Positions 55,160 through 63,343 of a stretch of 64,000 bases of DNA are shown here, one piece after another. Source of the DNA: Flavivirga rizhaonensis (lineage in GTDB: Bacteria > Bacteroidota > Bacteroidia > Flavobacteriales > Flavobacteriaceae); contig NZ_SRSO01000014.1 in the NCBI RefSeq assembly GCF_004791695.1, positions 1 through 64,000 of the forward strand, written 5' to 3'. Under the pieces are notes generated by a model. The model searched no databases, was not told where the DNA came from, and worked only from the letters and a program-made list of their open reading frames with translations. The number at the start of each line of letters is the position of its first letter. The first letter of the stretch is position 1. A program made the position numbers and the translations under genes.

Positions 55160-55213
55160 CAGTATCCAGTCGCAGTATACAGTGAGCACTGAACACTGCG
55201 ACTGAATACTGAA
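55160..55213. repeat. Large imperfect hairpin with AGTCGCAGT core in the norQ-norD spacer
   Basis: Arms 55160-55177 and 55196-55213 pair over 18 bp with one mismatch (core CAGTCGCAGT/ACTGCGACTG); the loop contains a second small stem CAGTG-AG-CACTG (55181-55192). Many CAGT/ACTG units flank it. It lies inside a same-strand gene pair, so it may act on the mRNA, but the sequence style is that of a dispersed flavobacterial repeat. Confidence 0.7.
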
Positions 55214-55220
55214 GACTTTT

Positions 55221-55994
55221 TCATATCATTAAATCTCCTAAATCTTTAAGCGCTTGTATCACTTCTAAATCATCCGTTAAAGGTTCTATGACCGACACAT
55301 GAACCGCTAGACGTTTTGGAAGCCCAGAATGAATTAATTTTGCAGCATCTACTAATAATCGTGTAGAAACGGTTTCAGTTAATCCTAGTTCTGTGAGGTT
55401 TCTAATTTTTGTGGCTATGTTAACTAGCTTTTTGGCAATATCTAGTTCAACATTGGTTTCTGAAACTAAAATTTGTGCTTCAATTTTTGGTTCGGGATAT
55501 GCAAAAGATGTCGCAACAAAACGCTGTCTTGTAGAGGGTTTTAACTCCTTAAATCCTCGTTGATACCCAGGATTAAAAGAAGCTACTAACATAAAATCTT
55601 TATGTGCTTTTATGGTCTTCCCTAATTTATCTATAAACAATTCACGTCTATGATCTGTTAGAGAGTGAATGGCTACGATAACATCTGGTCGCGCTTCAGC
55701 AATTTCATCTAAATATAAAATGGAGCCTTCTTTAATTGCCGTCGTTAATGGTCCGTCCAGCCAAATGGTTTCGGCTCCTTTAATAATAAATCGACCAATT
55801 AAATCTGTAGAAGAGGTTTCCTCATGACATGAAACGGTGATCAGTTTTGTTTCCATTTTATGAGCCATATACTCAATAAATCGTGACTTTCCCGTACCTG
55901 TTGGACCTTTTAATAAAACAGGTAATTCACATTTGTAAGCTTGTTCGAAAACAGAAACTTCTTTCCCAATAGCATGGTAATACGGTGTGCTCAT
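55221..55994 (-). CDS. norQ: MoxR/NorQ-type AAA ATPase
   Basis: 257 residues, typical for NorQ/CbbQ proteins. Walker A GPTGTGKSR (30-38), Walker B ILYLDEIAEARPDV, sensor region LVASFNPGYQRGFKELKPSTRQRF and a C-terminal lid domain (TETVSTRLLVDAAKLIHSGLP). Acts with NorD as a MoxR-type chaperone pair for NO reductase maturation. A terminator and 267 bp separate it from norB upstream, so it may have its own promoter. Confidence 0.93.
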   Translation of the reverse strand: MSTPYYHAIGKEVSVFEQAYKCELPVLLKGPTGTGKSRFIEYMAHKMETKLITVSCHEETSSTDLIGRFIIKGAETIWLDGPLTTAIKEGSILYLDEIAEARPDVIVAIHSLTDHRRELFIDKLGKTIKAHKDFMLVASFNPGYQRGFKELKPSTRQRFVATSFAYPEPKIEAQILVSETNVELDIAKKLVNIATKIRNLTELGLTETVSTRLLVDAAKLIHSGLPKRLAVHVSVIEPLTDDLEVIQALKDLGDLMI

Positions 55995-56119
55995 TTTTAG
56001 TGTTTTTAGTTAATACTATTTCTACATTAAAATTAACGTAATAAAACGCCCTTTTCTCCTTTCTTTTTCAACATAAAAAAAACCTAAGGCTATGCTTTAG
56101 TTTTCTATTTTCAAATAAA

Positions 56120-56149
56120 GAAAAAAACCACCCCCGTTCTGTAACGGGG
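56120..56149 (-). terminator. Intrinsic terminator of the nirK-norB operon
   Basis: A perfect 7-bp GC-rich stem CCCCGTT-CTGT-AACGGGG (56132-56149); on the minus strand it is followed by GGTTTTTTTC. A second, weaker hairpin with its own T-run on the minus strand lies at about 56075-56105. Confidence 0.75.
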
Positions 56150-56195
56150 TAGGCTATTTTATTTTACGGTAATCTCAAAATAGAAATGGTATGAT

Positions 56196-56243
56196 AAAAC
56201 CAGAGCTGTCGTTTTGTTTTATAAAAAGTCTAACTCTGGTTTT
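56196..56243 (-). terminator. Additional hairpin just after norB
   Basis: AAAACCAGAG (56196-56205) pairs with CTCTGGTTTT (56234-56243), with a 28-nt loop, 18 bp past the norB stop. May be a first terminator or a 3-prime stabiliser upstream of the GC-rich one. Confidence 0.5.
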
Positions 56244-56261
56244 TCGTGCTATAATCAATAT

Positions 56262-57602
56262 TTAATCTACGGTTGCTACTAATGCTTCATCAGTAGGTTT
56301 TCCGTGTTTTATAAAATCTATGATATATAGTGCGATTCCTGTTAGAAATAGCGTTGCGCAAATGATTAATACCACAAAATGGATCTCAATCTCTTTTTGA
56401 ACTTCCATAAATTCCATTTTGAGTTTACGTTCTAAATATACTTGAACGACTCCGGCAACACCGAAAGCAACCGTCATACCTATCATACCAATATTTGACA
56501 TCCAAAATGCCATTCTACCTCTGGTACTTTCGTACAGTTTTCTTCCAGTCATATTTGGTAAACTATAACTTATAATTGCCAATACAATCATGGCGTAAGC
56601 ACCCCAAAAGGCAAGATGTCCGTGCATGGCGGTCACTAATGTACCATGAGTGTATAGGTTTGTTTGTGGCAATGTGTGCGCGAACCCTAATAATCCGGCT
56701 CCGATAAATGATACGATGGCAGCACCAAGAGTCCAATATAAAGCTAAGTTGTTAGGGTGTTTTTTCTCTCCTTTTCGGTACATATTAACAGCGAATAATG
56801 CCATAGCTAAAAATGCTAAAGGCTCTAAAGCTGAGAAGATACCACCAACGATTAACCAAATTTTATTTACGCCTATATAGTAGTAGTGATGCCCTGTTCC
56901 TAATACTCCAGATAAGAAAGTTAAACCAACAATAACGTATAACCACTTTTCGATAACTTCTCTATCTACGCCAGTTAGTTTAATTAATAAGAATGATAAA
57001 ATACCACCCATTATAAGTTCCCAAACACCTTCTACCCAAAGGTGAACCACCCACCATCTAAAAAAGGAATCTTTTACTTGACTATCAAATGGCAGCATCC
57101 CAGGTAGATATAGTAAAGCGGCGAAAAGTAATCCCATAGAGAGTACTAATGCTGTGGTAGTTTTACGTTTTCCTTTAAATAGTGTTGCTAATATGAGACC
57201 TAAAAACAGGAGTACATTAACCACCACTAAATAATCTAAGCCTCTTGGTATTTCAAGAAATTTACGCCCTTCCCAAATATTGAAGTGATAACCAACTATA
57301 GCGACAACGCCAACAACGGCGAGGCTAATTAATTGTACATAGGCTAGCTTAACACTTACCAATTCGCGTTGTGCTTCTTCGGGAATGATATAATAGGCTG
57401 CTCCCATAAAACCTGATAACAACCAAACGACCAATAAATTTGTGTGTACCGCTCTTGCTGTATTAAAAGGAATAAAGCTGTGCAATCCATCAAATCCTGC
57501 ATGCGCAAAGCCCATTATAAAGCCATATATAATTTGGAGACTAAATAATAACATGGAAAGTGCAAAAAACCAATATGCTACTTTTTGTGATTTATATTTC
57601 AT
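56262..57602 (-). CDS. norB: Nitric oxide reductase subunit B (cytochrome c-dependent type)
   Basis: 446 residues, 12 membrane segments, length of the cNOR catalytic subunit. Reduces two NO to N2O (EC 1.7.2.5). Ligands by alignment to known NorB: His53 (low-spin heme b), His187 with Glu191 and Glu195 (VVHLWVEGVWELI), His238-His239 (GTGHHYYYIG) for FeB, Glu260 (SALEPLA), His327 (heme b3) and His329 (low-spin heme) in AMHGHLAFWGAY. There is no N-terminal quinol-oxidising extension, and norC lies 18 bp upstream, so this is cNOR and not qNOR. Inner membrane. Confidence 0.96.
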   Translation of the reverse strand: MKYKSQKVAYWFFALSMLLFSLQIIYGFIMGFAHAGFDGLHSFIPFNTARAVHTNLLVVWLLSGFMGAAYYIIPEEAQRELVSVKLAYVQLISLAVVGVVAIVGYHFNIWEGRKFLEIPRGLDYLVVVNVLLFLGLILATLFKGKRKTTTALVLSMGLLFAALLYLPGMLPFDSQVKDSFFRWWVVHLWVEGVWELIMGGILSFLLIKLTGVDREVIEKWLYVIVGLTFLSGVLGTGHHYYYIGVNKIWLIVGGIFSALEPLAFLAMALFAVNMYRKGEKKHPNNLALYWTLGAAIVSFIGAGLLGFAHTLPQTNLYTHGTLVTAMHGHLAFWGAYAMIVLAIISYSLPNMTGRKLYESTRGRMAFWMSNIGMIGMTVAFGVAGVVQVYLERKLKMEFMEVQKEIEIHFVVLIICATLFLTGIALYIIDFIKHGKPTDEALVATVD

Positions 57603-57620
57603 TTGTTCTATTTTTTTGGT

Positions 57621-58055
57621 TTAGTTATCATCTTTGGCTAGTGGAGAAACAACGGTGTCGAATCCGTTTAAATCTATATCGCCAATCCAATCGAAAAAGG
57701 CGATTAAATCGACCGCTTCTTCGCCAGTAAATCCATAAGCCACCATTTTTCTTCCATTTGGAGCCCAATCTACTGGGGTTGTTAATACGGCTTTAATATA
57801 GCCTTCTCCCCGTCGTTCTATAACTTTCGTTAATTCTGGAGCATAATAGGCTCCTTCTCCCAGAATGGTATGGCATCCCATACAGTTGTTTTTTTCCCAG
57901 AGTTTTTTCCCTCTTACAACGGCTTCTGTAATATTTTCATCGTTCGACTGGTCTTGCGATTTACTAAAAGAGTAAATAGTTAAGCCAATAAATATTAAAA
58001 AAGTAACTACAGTTCCGCCAAGGAAAAAGGCACGTGCTTGTTTTTTTGATAACAT
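57621..58055 (-). CDS. norC: Nitric oxide reductase subunit C (membrane-anchored cytochrome c)
   Basis: 144 residues. One N-terminal membrane anchor (about 10-28), then a periplasmic monoheme cytochrome c: heme motif CMGCH at 58-62, distal Met104 in GRKMVAYGF, and LGEGAYYAPELTKV typical of NorC. Passes electrons to NorB, 18 bp downstream. Begins 5 bp after the SCO gene, so it is part of the nirK-led operon. Confidence 0.96.
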   Translation of the reverse strand: MLSKKQARAFFLGGTVVTFLIFIGLTIYSFSKSQDQSNDENITEAVVRGKKLWEKNNCMGCHTILGEGAYYAPELTKVIERRGEGYIKAVLTTPVDWAPNGRKMVAYGFTGEEAVDLIAFFDWIGDIDLNGFDTVVSPLAKDDN

Positions 58056-58060
58056 GTTAT

Positions 58061-58780
58061 TTAGTTTTTATTAGTGAGTTCTATGATTGTTTTTACTGTT
58101 TCTTTATTGTCTACACCCAATCCTTCTTGTTGGTGCATTAATTCTCCTCCAGAATTAAAGACGCTTATAATGTTTGAATGTGAAAAATCCATGGGTGAAA
58201 TTTGCTTATACTTTACAGCTAAAACATTTGCAAATTCTCGAACACTACTTTCTGTACCTTGTAAAAAAGTCCAGTGTAGCCTGTCCATATGATTTTCTAT
58301 GGCAAAGGATTTTAAGCGTTCTGGTGTGTCTGTTTCCGGATCGATACTTACTAAAACAAATTGAAGGTCTTTTAATTGATTTTCTGGAATTTGTTTTTCA
58401 ATATTACGCATATCGGCTACTAACCTGGGGCATGCTGCTTTACAGGTAGTGTAAATCATGACTAACACCAATGTTTTTCCTTTTAAATCTTCAAGCTGAA
58501 TGGCCTCATCCTCTTCCGTATTCCAGGTTGTGGTTAAATTGAAAATAGATTCATCGGAAATGGCATTATTAACAATTACTTTTGAAGTTTGCTCGATAAC
58601 TTTTAAATCCATTTTACAAATAGAACAACTATTAAAAGCGTTGTATGTTTTCTCGCCTTCACATGCCATAGGGCATTTATAAACTGCCAAATCATTTGCT
58701 TTATTTGATGGTTCTTGCTTACATGAAGCGAAAGATAGTATGGCAACAAAGTATAGTATTGTTAACTTAAAATGTCTCAT
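58061..58780 (-). CDS. SCO1/SenC copper chaperone lipoprotein with N-terminal heavy-metal-binding module
   Basis: 239 residues. Lipobox Cys20 (LSFASCKQ). Residues about 34-62 form a HMBD-like module (YKCPMACEGE...CSICKMDL) with two CxxC-like pairs and Met residues. Then the SCO thioredoxin fold: copper ligands Cys113 and Cys117 (TTCKAACPRL) and His201 (DFSHSNI). SCO proteins deliver Cu(I) to cuproenzymes. Sitting between nirV and norC, and overlapping nirV by 4 bp, it is most likely dedicated to copper loading of NirK. The HMBD-SCO fusion is unusual compared with the plain SCO of cytochrome oxidase loci. Confidence 0.9.
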   Translation of the reverse strand: MRHFKLTILYFVAILSFASCKQEPSNKANDLAVYKCPMACEGEKTYNAFNSCSICKMDLKVIEQTSKVIVNNAISDESIFNLTTTWNTEEDEAIQLEDLKGKTLVLVMIYTTCKAACPRLVADMRNIEKQIPENQLKDLQFVLVSIDPETDTPERLKSFAIENHMDRLHWTFLQGTESSVREFANVLAVKYKQISPMDFSHSNIISVFNSGGELMHQQEGLGVDNKETVKTIIELTNKN

Positions 58781-59547
58781 TTATTTATGTTCTTTACACA
58801 TCTAAAACCTAAATTTTTCATAGCATACTTTGCTTTAACACTCCCGCGGATTGCGTAGCGCATAAATGCCGCATAATTCATTAGATCTGTAGCGCCTACT
58901 GCTGCACTACCACAAAATAGATTACTGTCATTATCTACATCTTTTCTCGATTCTCCTGAAACTAAAACAGAGTTAAAATCGAAAGTCCATTCCCAAACAA
59001 GACCATGTAAATCATACACATTCCAATAATTTTTAAATGTCGAACCTGCATTATTGTTAAATGTTTTTGGGGTTTCATACCACTCTAAAATATATTTGTT
59101 GTAGCTCTTTAAAGTTCTGGCGTCTGGCAATTCTTTATTAGCCATGGCTACATATTCCCATTCATCTACAGTTGGTAATCGCTTGCCTAGACACTCACAA
59201 TAATCTTTCGCTGCAAACCATGATACACTTGTAATAGGTGCGTTTAAAGATTGTGTTTCAGATAATTTGGTATCAGATTTCCACTCCATTAAATAGTTTT
59301 CATCAGCGAATAACCTTTTTACTTTAGATCGTTGCCATTTAGGGTATTTCTCAACAAAGTCTAAAAATTGACTATTTGTTACAGGATAAACATCCATTTC
59401 GAAATCTGAAATAGTCACTTTTAGTGAATCTCTCCCGTAAAGCGGTATATAAGTATCTCCTTTGATTAATACCATTTTAGACTGACCGTATGCCAAATTC
59501 ATAATGAAAAAGGCCAGGAATATAATGGTCAGTCTAAAGGTATACAT
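58777..59547 (-). CDS. nirV: NirV-like formylglycine-generating-enzyme-fold protein
   Basis: 256 residues with a signal peptide (FFIMNLAYGQ). FGE-sulfatase/SUMF1 fold: FEMDVYPVTNSQFLDFVE, APITSVSWFAAKDYCECLGKRLPTVDEWEY, GLVWEWTFDF and a C-terminal LGFRCVKN. Known nirV genes follow nirK in several denitrifiers and encode this fold; their role is unproven. The catalytic Cys pair of true formylglycine-generating enzymes is not evident, and no sulfatase is nearby, which argues for a NirK-related function. 14 bp after nirK, 4-bp overlap with the SCO gene. Confidence 0.85.
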   Translation of the reverse strand: MYTFRLTIIFLAFFIMNLAYGQSKMVLIKGDTYIPLYGRDSLKVTISDFEMDVYPVTNSQFLDFVEKYPKWQRSKVKRLFADENYLMEWKSDTKLSETQSLNAPITSVSWFAAKDYCECLGKRLPTVDEWEYVAMANKELPDARTLKSYNKYILEWYETPKTFNNNAGSTFKNYWNVYDLHGLVWEWTFDFNSVLVSGESRKDVDNDSNLFCGSAAVGATDLMNYAAFMRYAIRGSVKAKYAMKNLGFRCVKNINK

Positions 59548-59561
59548 GACATCTTTATTTA

Positions 59562-61010
59562 TTAGTGACCACTTTTAATTTGGTCGACTTGTGATTTTGT
59601 AACGTTCGTTTTATTATTACCCCAAGAGTTATATACATAGGTTAAAACATCTGCAATTTCATCGTTGCTTATGGCTTGTCTCGTCATAACACTATTGTAT
59701 TTTTGTCCGTTTACAGTAATTTCTCCTGTTTTTCCTTTAAGAACAATACTAATTGCACGATTTACATCGGCATTTAAGTAATCTGATTTTGCTAAAGGCG
59801 GGAAGGCATTTGGAATCCCTTGTCCTTCTGCTTGGTGACAAGCGAAACATGTCTGCATGTATATTTTCTTTCCAGATTCCATTTTTTCAGCTAAAGTTTT
59901 ATTCTCTTTAGGAGCCACTTTTTTAGAGTCATCATCTGGCATTTCTTGAATGGTACCCCCTTCTGGATGATAAATACCTTCTTGCACTACGCCAGAGTAT
60001 ATCTTTTTATTCTCTTCTCCTTCTACTTTAAGCATTCCCAAAGCGCCTTTATTAAAGGCTCTAAAAATTGAGTGATCTACTAGAATGAAAGTACCAGGAA
60101 CATCCACTCTAAATTCTACGATGGCAGCACCACCTGCAGGCACTAAGGTTGTTTGTACATGCTTGTTGATTGAAGATCCGCCTTCAACCATAACTTTATC
60201 GAAAATTTCACCAATAACATGGAATGATGATACTAAATTCGGGCCACCATTACCAACATACAAACGAACTGTTTCTCCAACATTTGCAGTTATAGCATTG
60301 TCTCCTGTAAGTGCCCCCACCTTACCATTAAAAACCACGTAATCGGCATCTTCATCAACCGCTTTTTGCATGTCAAAAGCTTGTAATCCTGGTTCGCCAT
60401 TTTCGCCTTTAGTATAAAAATCACCTTGCATGATGTAGTATTCTTTATCAACTTGTGGTAAGCCTCCTGCTGGCTCAACTAAAATGAGTCCGTACATGCC
60501 ATTTGCAATATGCATGCCTACTGGTGCTGTTGCACAGTGATATACATATAAGCCAGGGTTTAAGGTTTTAAAATTGAATTTTTTCTCATGTCCAGGAGCC
60601 ACAAATGAAGACGTAGCTCCACCTCCAGGTCCGGTTACGGCATGTAAATCGATATTATGAGGCAATTTATTATCTGGATGATTAGATAACGTAAATTCCA
60701 CTTCATCACCAACACGGGTTCTAATAAAACTACCAGGAACAGACCCCCCAAAAGTCCAGTAGTTATAGGTGGTACCATCAGTCATCGTACTTTCTTTTTC
60801 AAGGATTTCCATATTTACGATTAACTTTTTTGCTTTACGTAGACCTACCGGTGTAGGCACATTTGGTGGAGACGTTAACTCTGCAATCATCTCTCTACTT
60901 ACAGGAATGTCCGCGGCATTATCGTATGTTTTTTTTTCATTGTTAATGCATGAGGTTACCAGTAATATTAACGCTACCAGCATAGCATACGAGGAGGAGG
61001 TTGGTTTCAT
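59562..61010 (-). CDS. nirK: Copper-containing nitrite reductase fused to cytochrome c
   Basis: 482 residues. Reduces nitrite to NO (EC 1.7.2.1). Lipobox Cys21 (LLVTSCINN). Two cupredoxin domains with a complete copper set: type 1 His118, Cys159, His167, Met172; type 2 His123, His158, His313; catalytic Asp121 and His264. The CATAPVGMHIANGM loop is one residue shorter than in class I enzymes and fits class II. A linker and cytochrome c domain follow (about 370-470, heme CFACH at 388-392, Met442 in SVMTRQ), so it is a three-domain self-wired enzyme. First gene of the operon; a Crp/Fnr-type box lies upstream. Confidence 0.97.
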   Translation of the reverse strand: MKPTSSSYAMLVALILLVTSCINNEKKTYDNAADIPVSREMIAELTSPPNVPTPVGLRKAKKLIVNMEILEKESTMTDGTTYNYWTFGGSVPGSFIRTRVGDEVEFTLSNHPDNKLPHNIDLHAVTGPGGGATSSFVAPGHEKKFNFKTLNPGLYVYHCATAPVGMHIANGMYGLILVEPAGGLPQVDKEYYIMQGDFYTKGENGEPGLQAFDMQKAVDEDADYVVFNGKVGALTGDNAITANVGETVRLYVGNGGPNLVSSFHVIGEIFDKVMVEGGSSINKHVQTTLVPAGGAAIVEFRVDVPGTFILVDHSIFRAFNKGALGMLKVEGEENKKIYSGVVQEGIYHPEGGTIQEMPDDDSKKVAPKENKTLAEKMESGKKIYMQTCFACHQAEGQGIPNAFPPLAKSDYLNADVNRAISIVLKGKTGEITVNGQKYNSVMTRQAISNDEIADVLTYVYNSWGNNKTNVTKSQVDQIKSGH

Positions 61011-61043
61011 ACTTTTAGGTTTTAGTATTATTATTTAGTTTTT

Positions 61044-61071
61044 ATAAAAAAGACATTTTTGTCTTTTTTAT
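61044..61071 (-). promoter_or_regulatory. Hairpin in the nirK leader
   Basis: A perfect 12-bp inverted repeat ATAAAAAAGACA-TTTT-TGTCTTTTTTAT, located at the predicted 5-prime end of the nirK transcript and ending 33 nt before the ATG. Could stabilise the mRNA, or its GACA/TGTC centre could be a second weak regulator site. Confidence 0.5.
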
Positions 61072-61078
61072 GGTTACC

Positions 61079-61121
61079 CAAAAATACTTTTTAACCTTTT
61101 GAAAAAATATGACATTTGTCA
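61079..61121 (-). promoter_or_regulatory. nirK promoter: TGAC-N4-GTCA Crp/Fnr-type box and -7 element
   Basis: TGACATTTGTCA at 61110-61121 is a perfect TGAC-N4-GTCA half-site pair, the pattern of FNR/NNR/DNR regulators. On the minus strand TATTTTTG (61086 to 61079) is an exact TAnnTTTG -7 element; a start 4-7 nt beyond it (about 61072-61075) puts the box centre near -41 to -43, the class II activation position. No regulator gene is in the window. Confidence 0.65.
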
Positions 61122-61154
61122 GTTAATTTTCGTTGTAGGGTAGAAAATGATCTT

Positions 61155-63155
61155 CTAAAACATTATATAAGAGGCATTCAGGTAAAAGTTTCTGCCTTGC
61201 CTTGAAATGTTATTCCAATCTGCGTAGGTTGAATAATTGGCATCCAAGATATTTTCTATACCATATTTAAAAACTAATTTGCTGTTTTTTAAATGGAATA
61301 TATTGCCCATATTAAGATTTAAAATAGCATAAGCAGATGTTTCATCTTCACCATAAAAACTACTGTATTTACTTTGATTTCCGTTACCTTCCAGTTGCAA
61401 AGCTGCATTGAATTTTTTAGTGTTGTAATTTATTTCAGCCAAATATGAAAGTGGTCGAATTAAGGGTAAGTTTTCCTTATTACTCCCCATACCATAATTG
61501 TAACCAATAGAACTATTAAATGAAACTTTCTTTGAGAAATTATAGTTTGTATTAAGGTAAACATCAAAAATTGAAGCATGGTCTAAAGCTTCATATAATC
61601 TTACGCCGTTGGCACCAATGGTCATGGAGCTTGCGGTGTCATCGATTTCTCCAATAATATAATTTGATATATGAAAAAAAGATGATGTGACACTAAATTT
61701 TAATGTATTGAGTTTAAAGTTGACTTTGGTATTGAATTCTAAAGCCTTTTCGTTTTTTAAATTAGGGTTTCCTATATAATCATAATTATCGAAACTATTG
61801 AATAAGAAAAATCCATAACCTTCACTTACGGAAGGTGCCCTTTCTCCATAACCAAGACCTAGAGCGGCATCAAACGCATTTTTTTTAATTTTATATTCTC
61901 CAGAAAAGCTTAGTAGAAAACGGTTTTTAGAGTCACTTACATTCGGATGAAAAATTTGTAAACTTTCTACGCCTTCTTTTTTTGCAATTTTATTTTGATG
62001 GAACCCAAGCCTTAGTGCTGTAGTAATAGATTCTTTGCGGTTTAAAACGATATTATCATTTACGTATAATCCTGTGTAAAGTGTTCTAATATCTGGCCAA
62101 GTGTACATAAACATATCTAGTTGGTTTGGATCGTTTGGGAACATGGTCATTTCTGCTAACGACCTATTATAAAACCCATTTAAGTTGACGAGTATGTTAT
62201 GCTTCTTTTCTTTTAAAGTCGCTTTACTGTAAAATCCATAGGTATCACTCCATCCTGGCATATCCATTCTAATGGGTACATCGGGGCGCTTACTATCATC
62301 CATAATATGTGTTATGGTGTTGAAGTATAGTTTAGATTCTAATAATTTTATGATAGTTAAATCGTTTTTATATCTATGTGTTGCAGATGTTATTAAAGCT
62401 TCAACTAAAGACACATCCATTGGTAAAGCTGGGTAGCCAACGTCTGTAGCTTTATCATATATAATATTGGCTTCTAGTGTATGATTGTTGGCTAGACGAT
62501 AACCTCCCTGAAGAGAAATATTATACTTCTGAAATTGAGAATATAGCACTTCTTTTTTGTTACCAGCATCATAGTTATCCGATTTACGAAATATGGCATC
62601 TGTATTTAGATAAAATTTATTACCTGAGTATTCAATATCTAAGCCAGCAATTTTATAATTACTATTGGTTTCGTAACCCAAATCAGCACTAGTTTTTAAA
62701 CCAGAATTATAGAATTTAGAGGGTGCAATTTGCAAATCAATACCACCCCCAACACAATGGCCGTTTTCGGAACCTTCTTGTCCGGAATTGATACTAACTT
62801 GTTCCAAATTTGAGACATCTACATATGATGTAACGGGATCCATTTTATCGGTACATGCTCCAAAAATCTGCATCCCATCTATGGTGACATTCAACCGATC
62901 ACTAGTCATGTTATTTAAAGAAGGTTCCCAAGCATAATTACCTCGTTTTATCATGGTAACTTTATTAGCTTTTTCTAAATAGGCGTCAATACTCGATAAG
63001 GTTTTTTCTTGACGATAATTACTTAGTTTGTGCTGTGCAATGACAATGGTTTCTTGTAGTATGGTCGTATCTTTTTTTATCTCTAAAGGACTTTCCTGAG
63101 AAAAAAGGAGATGACTACAAAAGAAGTAAATACTTATTGTAAAGAATTTTTTCAT
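61155..63155 (-). CDS. OprC/NosA-like copper TonB-dependent receptor
   Basis: 666 residues with a signal peptide (CSHLLFSQ). No CarboxypepD_reg domain, unlike the other receptors here. The plug has RLNVTIDGMQIFGACTDKMDPVTSYVD-like sequence, giving CxxxM (Cys101, Met105), and the barrel has THIMDDS, giving HxM (His283, Met285). CxxxM plus HxM is the copper site described for Pseudomonas OprC, and NosA belongs to the same family. It therefore probably imports copper for NirK. It lies 144 bp upstream of nirK on the same strand, with the nirK promoter between, so it is a separate transcript or a read-through one. Confidence 0.85.
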   Translation of the reverse strand: MKKFFTISIYFFCSHLLFSQESPLEIKKDTTILQETIVIAQHKLSNYRQEKTLSSIDAYLEKANKVTMIKRGNYAWEPSLNNMTSDRLNVTIDGMQIFGACTDKMDPVTSYVDVSNLEQVSINSGQEGSENGHCVGGGIDLQIAPSKFYNSGLKTSADLGYETNSNYKIAGLDIEYSGNKFYLNTDAIFRKSDNYDAGNKKEVLYSQFQKYNISLQGGYRLANNHTLEANIIYDKATDVGYPALPMDVSLVEALITSATHRYKNDLTIIKLLESKLYFNTITHIMDDSKRPDVPIRMDMPGWSDTYGFYSKATLKEKKHNILVNLNGFYNRSLAEMTMFPNDPNQLDMFMYTWPDIRTLYTGLYVNDNIVLNRKESITTALRLGFHQNKIAKKEGVESLQIFHPNVSDSKNRFLLSFSGEYKIKKNAFDAALGLGYGERAPSVSEGYGFFLFNSFDNYDYIGNPNLKNEKALEFNTKVNFKLNTLKFSVTSSFFHISNYIIGEIDDTASSMTIGANGVRLYEALDHASIFDVYLNTNYNFSKKVSFNSSIGYNYGMGSNKENLPLIRPLSYLAEINYNTKKFNAALQLEGNGNQSKYSSFYGEDETSAYAILNLNMGNIFHLKNSKLVFKYGIENILDANYSTYADWNNISRQGRNFYLNASYIMF

Positions 63156-63208
63156 GATAGACGTATTATCAAGTTGAAGGTGTTTTAATGAAGAAGCGTT
63201 TAAAAAAT

Positions 63209-63305
63209 GTCATTCAGAGCGAAGCGAAGAATCTCACTATCTTCATATTAAATGAAAACAAAAAGCTTCCTTTAGATTCTTCGGTCGTTCCTCCCTCTGA
63301 ATGAC
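63209..63305. repeat. Inverted-repeat (MITE-like) element, best copy
   Basis: Left arm GTCATTCAGAGCGAAGCG...AATCTCA (63209-63236), right arm GATTCTTCGGTCGTTCC...CTGAATGAC (63275-63305). The arms share GATTCTTCG and CTCTGAATGAC in inverted orientation. Occupies half of the 188-bp gap between the copper receptor and the YtkA-like gene. Related copies at 52217-52474. Confidence 0.7.
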
Positions 63306-63343
63306 ACTTTTTGAGAATTTCTACTAAATCATCTTTTTAACAA

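Noticed and set aside
58074..58449. Plus-strand open frames opposite the SCO gene
   Set aside because: They are antisense to a gene with complete copper ligands and show no recognisable protein pattern; likely shadows.
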